Below, piece after piece: positions 32,879-46,747 of a stretch of DNA of 64,000 bases. Source of the DNA: Myoxocephalus aenaeus (Eukaryota > Chordata > Actinopteri > Perciformes > Cottidae); NCBI GenBank assembly GCA_038501785.1, contig JBAMJR010000089.1, forward strand, positions 1,046,001 through 1,110,000, read 5' to 3'. A model generated the notes under the pieces. That model saw nothing but the letters and a program-made list of their open reading frames with translations. It had not been told where the DNA came from and did no database searches. Numbering within the stretch: the first letter of the stretch is position 1; every line of letters begins with the position of its first letter. The translations under genes were made by a program, and so were the position numbers.

Positions 32879-35698
32879 TCATCCAGGTTGTTTGGTTTCA
32901 ATGACTTGCAAACAGCGGGGCCTCGACAGGGGTTTAGGTTTGTACGTGGTGTTCAGTGACTGAATTGGTTTCATACCTGGCAAGTTAAAAAAGGGTGGAT
33001 TACTAATGTGCTGTGGCAGTAGGTGCCTTGTTTGAGCTAGTACTCCTGGAAAGATGCTCACAGGTGGGACATGGGGGTAAGGGAAATAGGGAGGCATGGG
33101 AGGCATGAAAAGCCTTGGTCCAAGGTGGGGCAAGTTAGGGGGCAGGTTATGGGGCGGAGGTGGGTATGGCAGCGATGAACAGTTTACTGGAGAGTACACT
33201 GGCATTACAGATGTAGGAGATGGCGTTAGGAAAGCGTATGCTGAATTTTGAGACAATGTTTGACATGCAGCAGTGCTTTCCTTGGAGTAAGTTTCACATT
33301 TGTCACTCTCCTGTAAGGTACTACTGGTGCTATTCTGGCCATATTCAACACCCTCATACACCTGTATCTGGTGTACCTCGGTCACGTCACTCTGAGCACT
33401 ATAGGAGTCTTTCTTGTAATTTTTCTGATTTAACGGGCTAAAACTAGATCTGCTTGATGATGAGGATGATGATCTACTGTGTGGTCTTGGTGAAAAAGCT
33501 TGCCTGGTATCCCTTTCCCTGCTTCTTCTACGATGGCAGTCACTATCTTTCTTTCCATACAACCGCTCTTGGATCCGATGGGACATTTGGCCCAGTTCCT
33601 CGGATCCTAAATTCATGCCAATGGCCTGCAAAACATCCTGCATTTGCCTGTGCTTGTGCTCATCTTCAGGTGTCAGTGTTATCTTGTTTTCTGCTGAGGG
33701 AGACCTGGATCTACTGTTGGAGTTGAAGTAGCTTCGTTCTGCTTCACCCTTTTGCAGAGACTTTTCATCAGACAGAGACCGCCCCTTTGGGCTGAAGGAC
33801 CTGTGACGATGCTGTGAAGAAGCCTGTCTCTGGAATCCTTCGCTCTCACTCCAGTGGCTGGTATTTTGGTGGCTTACCTGTTGCCCTCCAGCATACCCGG
33901 GAGACCAGGGATGATCAGTGTTCGTTAAAGAGGTCGTCGAACGCGGTCGATCACCCACTTCTGTGACGGTCTGAGTCACTATCTTGGTGAGCGTGGCGAC
34001 ATTCACACCCTTGTTGAGCACATTGAGGAAACGCTGGAAACCCATGGCCGACTTCCGCTCAGGAACAGCAGGACTTTGGTTGGTGACGTCGCTCTCAAAA
34101 GACTGATGGGAAACACACAGAAGCAACCACAGTTTATGGAAACATTATCTGCATTAGTTTTTTTGACAAATACATGTGTAGAATATGGAACTACCACCTG
34201 TGAGAAATTTGAAACAAAACATACACACAATTCACTTTGATTATGGAATGATTTGACAGCTCACCACTAATTTAACAAAAGCAGGTAAACATGATTATGT
34301 GTGGTATATTATGACCACACGTCATGGCCTAATACTGCAAGACATATCCATCCTATCTTATGTTGAGATACTATAACAAATATAATAATAAATAAAATGT
34401 ACAAAAAGTATGAGCAGCAAAATATACTTAAAAGTACTCATTATATGGAATGGGCCATTTCAGAATAGCATGCATCATATTATATTGTTGAATAAATGTG
34501 TTCATAACTTTAATAATACATCATTTCATATGATTTGTATTAATAATTTGAATCTGCAAAGTAAAAAAAAAGAAACATCCATATCTCCCTTTAAAATGTA
34601 GTAGAGTAGTATAGGAGCAGAAAATGGCAATATTCAAGTTAAGTACCTCAAAATAAGGTGCAGAACTTACGTAAATGTATTCTGTACTGTAACATTTCAC
34701 CAATGCTTAAATATGCCCCAAGTTATGTTTACATTTCCAAAATGTGTTAAGTGTGTGTGTGTGTTAAATGCATTTCTTTCCTGATAAAAAAGTAGATACA
34801 ATGCAGAGAACAACCTATTTTAGTCTTTGTACTCCCAAAATCTGTTGCACCTCTCACTGATAATAAAGGAAATAAACTCACTTGTCCAGAAGATTCATTC
34901 AATGGAAACCTTGCAATATTTTGACGATACTCCTCGTGATCTTTGGAGGGGCTGTCATTCCTCTCTTTGGGTTTGACATAACTCTGTTTGATATGGAGGA
35001 AAATGGGATAAAAGTACATTAAAAATAAGCATTCACAGTCCTTACAGTAACACTAATACATTGAGACTAACCTTCTTAGAGCGCTCTCGTGATCGTTTCC
35101 TCTCTTGCGAACAGTCTCGACTCCTTTCATGACCGACTCTATCTTTGTAATATCCAGACGATTGTCTGCAGTCATGTTGTTGCTTATAGGTGAACTCCTC
35201 CTGCACATATTTCTTTCTGGAGTCTTGAGGTGTTTTCCTGTATTTGAAGTTCTCTTCCTGTGGAAGCATTTGTTTAAAATCCTTGGTCACGTGTGCACGT
35301 GAAAAACTGTCGGGTGACAGCCTGTTTGTATTATCCTCAGGCTCAAGTCTGTATCGTTTATCATCTCTATCATCCTCTGTAAACCTTTGCCTTTTCTTTT
35401 CAAAAGTACCCCAATCAGGTGAAGACCCGCGTATCCTCGCTGAGCTCTTTCTGCTCAAGTCTCTGTTTAATGAGTTTTTGCTGTACAGCATCTTAGGCGA
35501 GTCACTGTATTCTCTACTTCTGCTTGTCCTCTCTTTGCTGCCATGTCCATTTCCACCATATTTCTGATAGGAATCTTTCAAAACATCTCTGTGAGGTTCA
35601 TGCCTTTCTTCCCATCTGTGATCATAGTCGTCCCACTGCCTTGAACTTCTATCGCTGTGTTGCCGCCTGTGACTGAACTCGGACCTGTTTGACTGCAT
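32879..35698 (-). CDS. ZNF318-related RS-rich nuclear protein, copy B
   Basis: Exons, complement: 35072-35698, 34882-34983, 32879-34102, all phase 0, 650 residues. Exon 1 is Arg/Ser/Asp/Tyr-rich, in the style of splicing-associated proteins. Exon 3 begins SFESDVTNQ and contains GFQRFLNVLNKGVNVATLT (about 264-282), an RS region with RSRSPSAENK, and the signature MQDVLQAIGMNLGSEELG...RIQERLYGKK (about 397-428). Ser-rich and Pro-rich regions follow (PPMPPYFPYPHVPP). It ends at LSRPRCLQVIETKQPG, aligning with the TRSRPNLRVI segment of ZNF318, just before where ZNF318 continues to its zinc fingers. It has the same three-exon, phase-0 plan as copy A, hence a tandem duplicate, and the stronger ZNF318 match of the two. 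Name not asserted. Confidence 0.82.
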
Positions 35699-38533
35699 AA
35701 TCTCACAGCAACTCCAGCAGCGGAGTGGATGTCAAAGCCTGCAACAAAAACATGTTAAAATGAAATTTAGCTTTAAAATTAAGGAGTTGAGAGAGATTAA
35801 AATGCCATCCCTAGATAATAAATACATAACAATCACTTATATCACATGGATTTCTTTTAAAACAGCCAACAGAGGACCAATACTATATGAATGATACTTA
35901 ATGTAGGTGTAAGTGAGACCAAGGATGTGCACACTAGTCCAAGAATTGCTCTGTCACTCTTGCTCATGAAGGAATCCGAAATAGTCATATAAGTTAACAT
36001 ATTTAAGCACATAACTATTGTGCAATTAATAGAGGGGACCAAAAGTTGTCTTCAAATGTGTTGACATGTTGAGAGGTGGTCACGAAAAACCACGAAAAAC
36101 ATTAACTGTGAGCGACCTCAGTTGCAGTTGTCACAAATCATGGACGAGCTAAAAAGGTGTGATTGTCTTCAACTACAGGCGTACAAGTCAGTAAAAGTAT
36201 CAGCCGTCCAGTGTTGAAACACTGAGTCAGCACTAAGCCTTCCTGGACAGACCAGTTGTGGCCTCAGTAGCTTCACGTCAACATTTGCTCTCCTGGCTGT
36301 TCGCTAGTAACTAGTTCAGCTAAAAGGGTATCTCACTTAACGTAGCGTTAGTTCGCTTTAGCTCGTATAAAAATAGAAAAAGCACAATTTACTATCATCA
36401 AAAAGACTCTTTAGATTGTTTACATCTAGAATCCAAACCTCTCGTCCTGCTGTTTTACTACATGGAAGCTGAGGCGCAGGGAGCAGCTTTTGGCTGACCC
36501 GTTAACGTTAGCGATAATCAATACGGCGTTGGCTCGCCACCTGTCGTTACGTCACCTTTTCCGTTGGACGACTCCACTTTCTTTCAGGGGATGGACAAAT
36601 GCTGAAACTAGGCTCGGCAATATGACAAAGTCATGACTACAACAATTAGTTAAGCACTTGGCTAACATGTAGCTAGCTGTTATAGCTAAGTTGGTGCACC
36701 TCGTTCACCACCAAGCCGTTTGGTTCCCCCACACACAGTAAGATATGTAAACGACTGCCCCCTCCTGGATGGAGTGTGAACAACCAAACCTAATCTTCTT
36801 CTTTGGGTTATTATTAGCGGCTGGTACACTAGCATATAGGCGCATTAGCGCCACTTGTTGGACTGGAGCGCCGAGCAGCAGATGGACTGGAAAACGACCT
36901 CATGCTACAGGGGAAATCCACCCATAAATCACAAATCCGCGTTCTTTTTTTAAAAGAACGCAAATTAGCCACTATGGCTGCTGTGATATAGCTCCAGAGT
37001 TTTTCACCACTTCTGGTTCAAGAAAGATATTACATTTCACAATTTAAACAGAGCTGCACATTATTATAGAAGTAATGTGTACCTGTCTATCAGCCTGTAT
37101 TTATAGAAGGCACTTTGGCATGTCACAGTAGGAACAGCACATACATTCCTAAATATAATGCATGGACTTCTCTTGCAAGCAAGGTGATGATAAGAAATAA
37201 ATAAATAAATAGTAGGATGGAGACAGAAGTTGAATTGTTAACATTAAGGCTGTGTATTGCTTGCAAAAACATTGTTTAAGTCTGGACAGAGGGCTGGAAC
37301 TGAGAGAAAATGTAAAGTAGACGTACTCCAGCATTACCAATACCAACAGCCGCTCAAATACAGTAGCCAGGAAGCTCACAGCTCACACAGAACAGACTAT
37401 GCACATTTCTTTATTAGATCTTTCCCAACAGGTAGCCATCAAATGACAACCCATTAATTTGTAACAAGAAACACAATGTTAAACACAAGCCACACTCCCA
37501 GTTGTGCAACTTTACACAGCTCTACATAGGCGCTTGTGTAGTCTACATCATTATACTCACTAATGAAGTGCACTCATTGCTCCCTGGGTGATACAAATGA
37601 TAAATTTGCTCCAATCAGTGCAGTTGAGACATTTAGTCTGTGTTAATGATAGATGTGTGTTGTGTGAGTGAGGCAGAGCCCAATCAGATGAGGAACGTGG
37701 GGCGTTTAACAGACCCGAGCCGGGGCCTTCTCCAGCAACTCTGCTAGCGATAGGGATGTCCACCTGAGGGCGCTGTAAAAGACAACAGTTAAACACAGCA
37801 CCAATGTTAAGCACTTAATGAGCTTTGCTGAAAACACAGTCACATTTCCACACAGGGCTATTTCTATTATTGGATGCAAAAAAACTTTACAACTTTCAAG
37901 TTCTCATAAGGGCTTCAACCTTTTGATCTTACTGCCTAACTGTAGAAAGGCTGTTACTCTCTTATGTTTGTTTTACGTGCTTTACTCTTAGAACATTGTT
38001 AAAGAATTGCTGGAAAAAACACACATAAGATAACTGTTACAATACTGCAGGATCGTGGTCAGGCCTGTCCTCGTTTACGCAGTAAAGTTAATTGTGATGA
38101 CTCTGACTGGTCTCATACTCAGTTAGGAGACAAGCTTAAATAGTCTGCATAGTCTGTTCTTGGCATGATTTTACAAATCATCATCCAATTGTGTTTGACT
38201 CAGATGTTATCAGTGTGTTCTTAAATTATGCAAGAACCCAACATAAGTTAACACAACACATAGAAATTACTGACTTTAGCTCAACTCTTCCTTCTTTTAA
38301 ATTTTGTTTTTACTGGTTTATGACCTGATCCAATGTATTCTTTAATCCATAGTGCTACTGAAAGTAATTCTATTACCATAGTCATGGATATTTATCACTA
38401 TATTACAGTAATCCTCTCTTCAGAGTTTGAGTTTCTCCGCTCCCAAGTTGCAGTCTAAAGTTTTCCCTTAACAACAGGAACACGTTCATGCACGATACAA
38501 CACCACATGCAGCTCCTGAAGCCTCCCACCTCC
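35699..38533. other. Promoter side of copy B, then intergenic
   Basis: The copy B upstream exon and promoter probably lie near 36420-36600, which is CpG-richer and holds a CRE-like ttacgtca at 36547-36554. A diverged retroposon tail relative is at 36795-36870. The rest has no gene I can support. A minus-strand frame at 37560-37814 is discussed under rejected items. Confidence 0.35.
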
Positions 38534-41500
38534 TCACTGGTAAAACTTTATTTCTGTGTCCACGGAATCAAAAAACAAGTCCCCCAGTTCTTCTCCTGAT
38601 ATCTCTCCACTCAGCATGGCTGAAATATCGCTCAGACACTGCGACTCCAGTTCCCTCAGAATCTCAAAGACAGCTGAACCCTCGTCCTGACACAGAGAGG
38701 AAAAGACAGAGAGATGTCAAAACAACTTGAATATCTGGGTCAAATAGTATTTGCATTATATTGTATGTTTTACCATGCTTAAGCAATAGAGTCATTAATC
38801 TGAATCCTAAACTATGGCCAAGTCCCTGTATGAAATAGCACATACTTTTACAAGAATCCAGATCTCACTCTTAGCCTTTTGAAAGTCCTGAGTCAAATTC
38901 ACCCAGGCGTCTGTGGTGGGAGGCGCAGACTAAATGACAGTAGTTGCACACCGGCTATCACTCACCTCCATTTACTCTACAGGCTAATCTGTCTGTCTGC
39001 TACATACTCTTGTTGCTCACCGAAACAGCAGGCAACAGTTGTGTTCAAATTCCAGAATACCTACTGATGATGTACAAAATGTACTATAAACTAATTGCCT
39101 GGATATACTGTTTTGCATTTAGTTTTCAATTTTTTTTTTCAGGTGAATAAAGAGTTTCAGGTGAAAAAAGTGTTGGTTGTTGTAATACTCATACATACTC
39201 ACACATAAGTTATGTAAATGTATTTTCAATCGGCATGTATTTGCCTTGAGGGAACATATGAATGTATTTAGTCATATTTATAACGTGGGGTTGAAATGAG
39301 TATTACAACCACAAACACTTTACAGGAAATGATGCTGACAAATAAACTGGCAAAAAATATTTTCACACCTATTCACACATATTTTTTTTAAAGAAACATA
39401 GAAAAACTATCTTGGCCAACACTTTTGTTCACCTTCTCTCCGAAACACAGGAGAGAAACTTATTTAGAGCAGACTCAGAAATGTCTTCAGTACAAAAAAC
39501 ATGTGATGTGAAAGAAAGCTACCAAAAAGTTAGTAAATCGATCTTAATTTTTGATTGTTTTTTCAGACTACTGTTTGCAAAGTTAATAATAAACTTCTAT
39601 ACTAACTTTTAAGCCAACATGTAAAGGTCCACTGTACTTAAAGGAACAGTGTGTGGCACTTAGTGGGACGTATTTGCAGAAATGTAATATAACATTTATA
39701 AGTATGTTTTCTTTCGTGTATAATTATCTGAAAATAAGAATTGTTGTGTTTTTGTTACCTTAAATTAAGCCGTTTTATCTACATACAAAGCCGCCCGTCA
39801 TTTTTCTACAGTTGCCCAGTAGGGACAAACAAAACATGGCTCTACAGAGGGACATTAGCGTTTTCACGTCGGCCACTCTGGATATAGTTTAAGTTGGTGG
39901 CAATCTACAACCTCACTGTTAGATGCCACCACATCCTAAACACTGCATCTTTAATGTTTACACTTTTCAGTGTGAATGCCCAACATACTCAAAGAACATC
40001 GCTTTGAATCAGTATGTAGTACGACATCGGGAATTTGGTTACGACACCAGATTCTTGTGTGTCTGTCAACAGCACTTTGGTCTTTCTGTGACTGTCACCT
40101 CACTTTTTAATATTCCAATCATTATATAATAATAATATTAAACGCTGGTTAAAACACATGATAGTCAGCTGAATGGCTTTAATGGAAAATTTAACTTTAC
40201 TAGCACTAATACCTTCCGTGAGGTCGTGAGGTAGTCATGATTGAAACCCTGCTCTTTGGCTTTGAATATGTACTTGTAGTGTGTTCATGTTGAGTCTACA
40301 CTCATGCCATGTGTCTTGTGTGCACTAACTGTGAGGTCCTGTTGTGTGGAGTGTCAGTGTGCGACTCGCCTGTAATTTATCATTAACAACATCAAGCCTC
40401 AATCAAATCGATTCTGCTTTGGATGTATTTTTTAAATGAATATGCCAGGATCGGCACATCACAATCATTGACCTAGGTCATCCATCAGTGCCCACCGGGT
40501 TGCTCTCCATGGTGCTCAGCGCCACCTGGTGGGCCTTGTACAGGTCATGTCTTCGGTCCACCTGGCTCTGAAAGCGAGGCTGCTTCCTGACAGGGTCGTC
40601 TAGGCCGAACTGTGGGGAGACCACCCTCAGCACAGGGGTAGAAAAGTCCGAGAAGATAAAAGGCTTGAATATAGACCTACCAGGGTAAGAGGAGGGACAG
40701 GAAAGAGAAAAAGACAGATACAGAAACTCCCATTGACCCGAAGTGGAGACAGAATGCAGAAAAAGCTACAGATGTGGAGGGAAAGAATATTAGCAGGTGG
40801 GCGCCATGTTGGCGTGGAGGTAAGACAAGAGTGCAGGTTTTCTGTGTTGTTAATTGTTTTTAATTTCAGACCCCCCTTCCCTGTGGGGTTGAAGGCGGTT
40901 GGTAGTCGGTAGGGAAATAGATAGACATTTCCGGTATTCTTAAACTCAGTCATGTCCTTTTTAACATCTAATCTGCATGTCTTTTTATATTATAAAGCAT
41001 TTTTTCAAGATTGTTAATATTTCTCTCTCTCGCTGTGGGACTATATTTGTTTTTTTTCTTTTTGGGAGGGTTCTTTTGAGTGAGCCGATAGTGGGCCAAA
41101 ATATACTGGTTTTCCCATTGGGGCGAAATAGTTTCTTTTCTGTATTTTTGTTTGTTTGTTTTGTTTTGTTTTCTTAACTTTAGTCAGGTTGAATCCCAGT
41201 GAGGCAGTCAGGGCGTGTTGAAGGTGTGACGTGATTGTTAATTGTTGCCAGTGAAAATACTCATGCGTGTAAACGTTGGAATGTGTTACCTCACTAAGTG
41301 TGTGAGACGTTTTGACGACAATTTGCACTGGAGTGCTAGTTGAACCCAGTCCTTGCCCTGTTAGTGATAGCTGGGAAGTCAACTGTGAGGTTAAGGTGAG
41401 CGAATATAAATTTCAAAGCTGAACCTCCGTCATAAAATGTTCTCCTCTTGTCATTCCTTATAATGACATGCAGTGGGTGTAACAATAGAAATGCAGAATC

Positions 41501-44500
41501 CAACATTTAGAACATGTTGGTTCCCTTTTGGTGGGAGTGCCTGATGTGAAACAGCAGTGTCTAAACAGCCACTGAGGCACCGTAAAAAACAACATTTAAA
41601 ATATATACATAATATTGGTACAAAGCTTTGAAAAAGATTCTAGTTCGGTCAATCCGTTACATTGATTATACATTTTTGGCCAGATGTACACATAAAATAA
41701 TGTGTTAATCATATATTTTACACTTTTGTTTCCCTGATTTCTGAGAATTTCTAAAGAACAGCATACAGTATGAATCAGTGCTAAAACCTTTCAACAAGAG
41801 TTCAATTCAAGTCTGTGATAGAGAGGTTTTCCTATTTTATAGAAGTGTTGCATAAGACGAGAAATTTAGAATAGCACATTGAAAAGCTTTCATGTGAAGG
41901 GATTACTAAAGTTGTGTGTTTCCAGTAGGTGGCTATAAAGTGTGACAGAATAGACTAATTATAATTTCACATGTTGTGATATTCATGGCTTATTATAGTC
42001 TTAATAAATGTTTATTTATAATCTAGTTCATGACATACCGGGAGGGATCTGGGGTGGCAGTGAAGAAGTGGATGCAGGGCAGGCTGCTGTCTCGGGGCAG
42101 GACAGATACCATGCTGCCGGTGGTGCAGAAACCTCCAGAATCCATGCAGATACCACTGGGCTTGTCCCTCAGAATGGACATCATCACAGCTGCTGTCACT
42201 GAGCCTGAGACCAGAGACCAGAGACACAGAAACTGTAACTATCCTATTCCAATCACTGCTGTCTAAACCTACTACTGAATGCTGCATTGACATTAATGTT
42301 GTTAGGGGGGTGTCCACAAGCATTCTGGGAAGTGTAGGACTTGACTACCCTTACCGTCATGTTGCTGAAGTAGCTCTGTGCCTCCCTTATAGCGCTGTTT
42401 TGCCAGCTCCATCCTGGCAGGCGGGTTCTCAGGGCTGAACGCCTGAGAGAAGTTGAACTCCCCCTCACCGCTCCACCAGCCCTGAGCCTGGGCCACCCGC
42501 CGCAGCTCTGGGTGCTCTGCGGAGACCTCAGTCCCGATGGTCAGCTGGTTGGAGATGTTCTTCACACCCTCTGAGAAGAGAGAGTGGCTGTAAGCAGGCA
42601 CAATGCGTTTGAAATCTCCGAGTGACCATCCGAGCACTCAATGCATCATTTTTGTCTGGTTTAGCCTTTGTTCTTGGGGGAAGACTTGAAGCGTACTTGT
42701 GACATTCAAAACAATAACTTGGCCCCACCTCTGCTATACACGTACCCTTCACTCTGCACCCTCGGTTTTTAACCCTCCAATGCTTACCTGTGACCTTCTG
42801 CGCCACCCACAGCCTTCCAGCAGTTTCCAGGACCCAGGCCTCGTTGCGGTCCACCAGGAGGAAGGTGTTGTGGTAGCTGAAGGGCACAGGGTCCTCCTTG
42901 CACTGCCCCCCTTGGCCATGCTGCTCCAGGAGGCTGGTGATCACCGTCAGCGCCGACCAGGCACTGTCACCACGCTCCAACCCCAGTCTGACAATCACAA
43001 ATCATGCAGGATTACTTCAAAGAATAAAGTATTTCTCCACAGGGCATTAGTTATGTAGTTATAAATGCTATTCTTTCATTTTAAAGCCTTTATGTACTTT
43101 GATCTACGTGTTTATTGTTTGTCTTTTTAACTAACCCTGAAGACCAGTTACGCTTGGAGGCAATGCTTGCACGCTCTTCTGCCATGTACTTTAGAGGAAA
43201 TGATACTGCTATTTGTATATACAGAGATGAATAGATAAGCGTTCCTGTGCTATGCTTCAACAGTATTTACTACACCCGTCATAACAAACTCATGACAAAC
43301 TACACAACCTTCTGATCAAAGCCGAAGAGGATTAAGTTAATACTTCTACTGAATATACAAAAGCCAAACTGTATTTAATTAGGATGCAGTCAATAGTTGC
43401 TTCCAGTCAGCTCAGAAGATTTCTTTCTTTTAGATAAAAAAATATATATCAGTACAGTATCAAAAGGTTTTCTGTGCTTACCTGACAAAGTCCATGCCCA
43501 GCAGAGCCTCTCCGGAGCCGACGGGCTCTCGGGTCCAGATAGCTTCGTTCCCGATGCAGACTCCCTGGTCATTGGCTCCCATTTCAGCGCCCCACATCCA
43601 GGCAGGTTTGCTGAGGACGACAGCGTGGGTCTGCTCCACTTGTGGGATCTGGATGTATGTGCACTGCAGACAAAAAAATGCTGTTGTTTAAATTGAGGTC
43701 CCTTTGCATTGTACTAACAATGTCAGTGTAATACGTACTGTATGCAGAGCTGACACATATTGGACGAACACTTTCACATTAATGAAACTCAAAGGTCAAA
43801 GTTACTTCCTCTTGCTGTACATACATTCATCTTATCAGCCCCTGCTTTATCTGCAATATAGCTTTTCTAAGATATATTAAGGCCTCCATTAGTCCCATTC
43901 AGAATGAAAAGTAATGAGAGGGAGACACATTCTGTTATTATGAAGTTTGAAGTCCAATTGCATTTTAAGAACAGATATTGATGAATTTGTGCAGAATTTA
44001 TACATTTGCATCACAACTTGATTGCAAATTGAAACCATTCCCCTAATTAGACAAATGTTACTAAAATAAAAATGATGTTATTTGTCATTTTTTATTTTAT
44101 TTTATTTAAGTGTAACCTTTACCATTAAGTTAACCCAACATAATAACCTTTACCTCAACTGTTGAACTTTAGGGCTGAAATCTCAGACACAGATATGTCA
44201 AAACCTAAAAAAAATTGCTAAAACCCAAACTGCAGGTCTAGATATAATAAGATAGAATTCCAAGTTGAAAGTCTTCGGGTTTTTCCTTTTTACTCAACAG
44301 AAAAACCAAAAGAGCTGTTGACATCAAGATAAAACAGAAGTAAATTCACATATTGGAACCGAACATGTTCCTGTCATTGCACCAACATCAGTACCAAGTC
44401 TGATCTGATAGTGTGTCACTCAGTGTTTCTTACACTAGCAGGATAACTAACACCAGTGAGAGGTGGAAAGGAGAAAGCATTCAATCAGTGGGTTAAAACT

Positions 44501-44898
44501 TTTAGTTCCTTTCCCATAAACATTAACAGGAATGAATGAAGTCTCCTGTATAATATTCTACCATGTTCAGACAGGGTTAATGTATTATGAGCATATGGTT
44601 TGAATCTTTTTAAATACATTTTCTGCAATACACCAGGTATGCAGTATATCTATAAAGTTGTATTTCTTTCAATGATGCACGAGGCTTATTGTGAGTCAGC
44701 TGCAGCAGCATCAGATGTGGTGTGGGACTGCTTTACCTCCAGCATGGAGCCTGGAGGGTGAGCTTCTGCAGGGTAGTGGGCCACCTCTTGCACCTCATCC
44801 CGGGGACGGTCTGCGTTCTTTGCAAAAATAACGTGGTCATCGCGAGAGCCGGGAGGCAAAGAAACAAAACAGTCACATGACATGGGAACCTCTGCCAT
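38534..44898 (-). CDS. scrn2: Secernin-2 (Ntn-hydrolase/peptidase C69 family)
   Basis: Seven exons, complement: 44737-44898, 43482-43663, 42788-42987, 42355-42570, 42039-42204, 40496-40676, 38534-38686. All phases join, giving 419 residues, the usual family length. Signatures in order: SCDCFVSLPP with Cys8 at the position of the N-terminal catalytic-type Cys, FAKNADRPRDEVQEV, WGAEMGANDQGVCIGNEA, ALLGMDFVRLGLERG, EAWVLETAGRLW, QGWWSGEGEFNF, SILRDKPSGICMDSGGF, FFTATPDPSRSIFKPFIF, QVDRRHDLYKAHQ, and the end DSVDTEIKFYQ. Secernins are cytosolic. Catalysis is unproven, and SCRN3 carries a modified N-terminal glyoxylyl group. The choice of SCRN2 over SCRN1/3 rests on sequence (FSYHNTFLL, EVSAEHPELR, DDPVRKQPRFQ) and on the neighbour sp6. 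Confidence 0.95.
39638..39954 (-). repeat. Short TIR element (teleost MITE), copy 1
   Basis: Both ends read inward as ttaaag(g/a)..cagtgt. Internally it shares long stretches with the copy at 46437-46747 in the opposite orientation (for example ggtaacaaaaacacaac, attcttattttcag, gattgc.accaact). It lies in the last intron of scrn2. Confidence 0.7.
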
Positions 44899-46436
44899 CC
44901 TGCAATAAAGAAACAGCACACACACAAAACGACGGTCAATAAGTGGGTGGAAACCTGTTAAAAGTCTGGATGGCTCTTGGGGACGAGTTTAAAGTGGTGA
45001 CATGGAAAAAATACGCACCGATTCAGTCGAGTAACTGTGTACACAATCGGACTTCAAACTAATCATAAGAGTCTGAACGCGTTTGACATTCAACCCAAGT
45101 GAGACTACACCCTGTTGACCATAATGTGCATGTGTGGAAGAGTCTCCCTCCATTCCCCACCCAGCTTTTAGCAGAAAGTCAGATTTCGCCGGTGCACTGC
45201 CCATCCCTTTCACACAGGGATTATGAGGCAGTCTTGTGCACAGCACTTTATTGACTGTAATCTTCACAAATCCGACCGCCACGTTGATCTATTATATCTC
45301 TTGTCGCGCAATTGCGACGACGAATCGCATTCAATCTGGAAATAATGTCGCCAAAAGTGCGCCGATCGCGGATGAAGCACATGGGGGAGGGGGAGCAGGG
45401 GGGCTGCAGCTCGGTTTGTGATCATTGTTTCATACAGATAAGGCCTGAAGGAGCAACGTGCCCACACCGACTGTCCCTCTCCGTCTCTCGCCGGAGCAGC
45501 GATGCGCCTGTCGCTTCGTGTCATTCCGCCTTTTTCTGAGGGGTTTAAGTAACTATATAACCGTGAAGTGTCCGGGCGAATAGTCCGTGAACTAGAACTA
45601 GATCTAGTCTGTGAATGCTGCTATATAATATGTTTACCTTTTCATTCAACGGTGAGAGCGGGCGGGCGGCCGGCTGTGAGAAGGCAGGTTGGAGATACCG
45701 AGTCACGTGACCGAGAAATCCCAAGGTATGTACTTAAAGGTCTCGTCTCGTCTGGCCACAAGCACAGCTCACCGTCTCACACGGGAGTCCAGTCCACACC
45801 TGTGAAAAGCTCCCTGCATCGTGATGTTAGCTTTTCATCTGCCTCCCCTGGGCTGCAAACTCCCAGCCAACACTGATTATAATGCGTCAATCCACAGTTC
45901 ATGGGAAACGTTTCCATGATACAAGTTTTTACCGCTTCATTTGGACCCTTTTCACCACATTTAATTGTGTATGAAAATAAACTAGTAAAAATAAAAATAT
46001 TCTTCCATCATATTGTAGCATGAGTTCATGTCTGAGCTGGACAAACGTCTTACCTTGCATTCACATTTTCACGAGAAACACTTATACCAGAGCTGAAGTG
46101 TATTTGTCACATAGATGGATTTCCACTCAGCCCGAAAAAAACATTTGTATTCTGGAAAGAACTTAACAAGTTTGAAAATGTTGTACGGAGTTGCATTATG
46201 TGATCAGGAGCTTGACCGATACTCGTCTAACGTCCCATGTCCAATGTATGCACCTTCCGCCTCGAAAAATTCCTCGTTTGTGAAAACATTCCTGGCAATA
46301 AACAGTTTCTGATTCTGATTCTGAAAAGACTGAAAGTTAATATTTTGTCCATTCATTTTGAAAATCTGTCTTCTGTGAGTCAGGAGGATGTACAACACTA
46401 CATCACTGGCACAGCCCTTAAAATGGCCTATATTTG
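44899..46436 (-). promoter_or_regulatory. scrn2 upstream region
   Basis: A CpG-richer block at about 45290-45520 upstream of the first coding exon (gcgcaattgcgacgacgaatcgc, split around 45306) is the best candidate for the scrn2 promoter and non-coding exon. No exact start site can be placed. Confidence 0.3.
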
Positions 46437-46747
46437 GGATACGGTTGCAGATTGCAACCAACTGAACACACCCTTTCCTCCCCAAGCGTGTGTCGCAGAA
46501 CTACGGTGGCCTTCAGGTAATGTAAAAATGTGTAGCGCTCTCTGTGGAGCCGGTGTTTGGCTTGTTCGTTCTGGGCTACTGAAGAAACATGGTGACCAGC
46601 TCCCAATGTAGATAGATATTAAACAGCTCTTTCCAAGATAACAAAAACAGAACGATTCTTAGTTTCAGGCGATTATACACTGATGAAAACATAGTTGTGA
46701 GTATTATATTGCATTTCTGATAATAAATCTCCCTGAATCCTAAATAT
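46437..46747 (+). repeat. Short TIR element (teleost MITE), copy 2
   Basis: Homologous to 39638-39954 but inverted relative to it and lacking the left terminus. Shared landmarks are gttgcagattgcaaccaact, ggtgtttggcttgttcgttc and gattatacactgatgaaaac. Confidence 0.7.

Noticed and set aside
37560..37814. 84-residue minus-strand frame with a possible acceptor before RPQVDIPIASRVAG
   Set aside because: The acceptor-like site and composition are suggestive, but there is no family match, no partner exon and no polyadenylation context.
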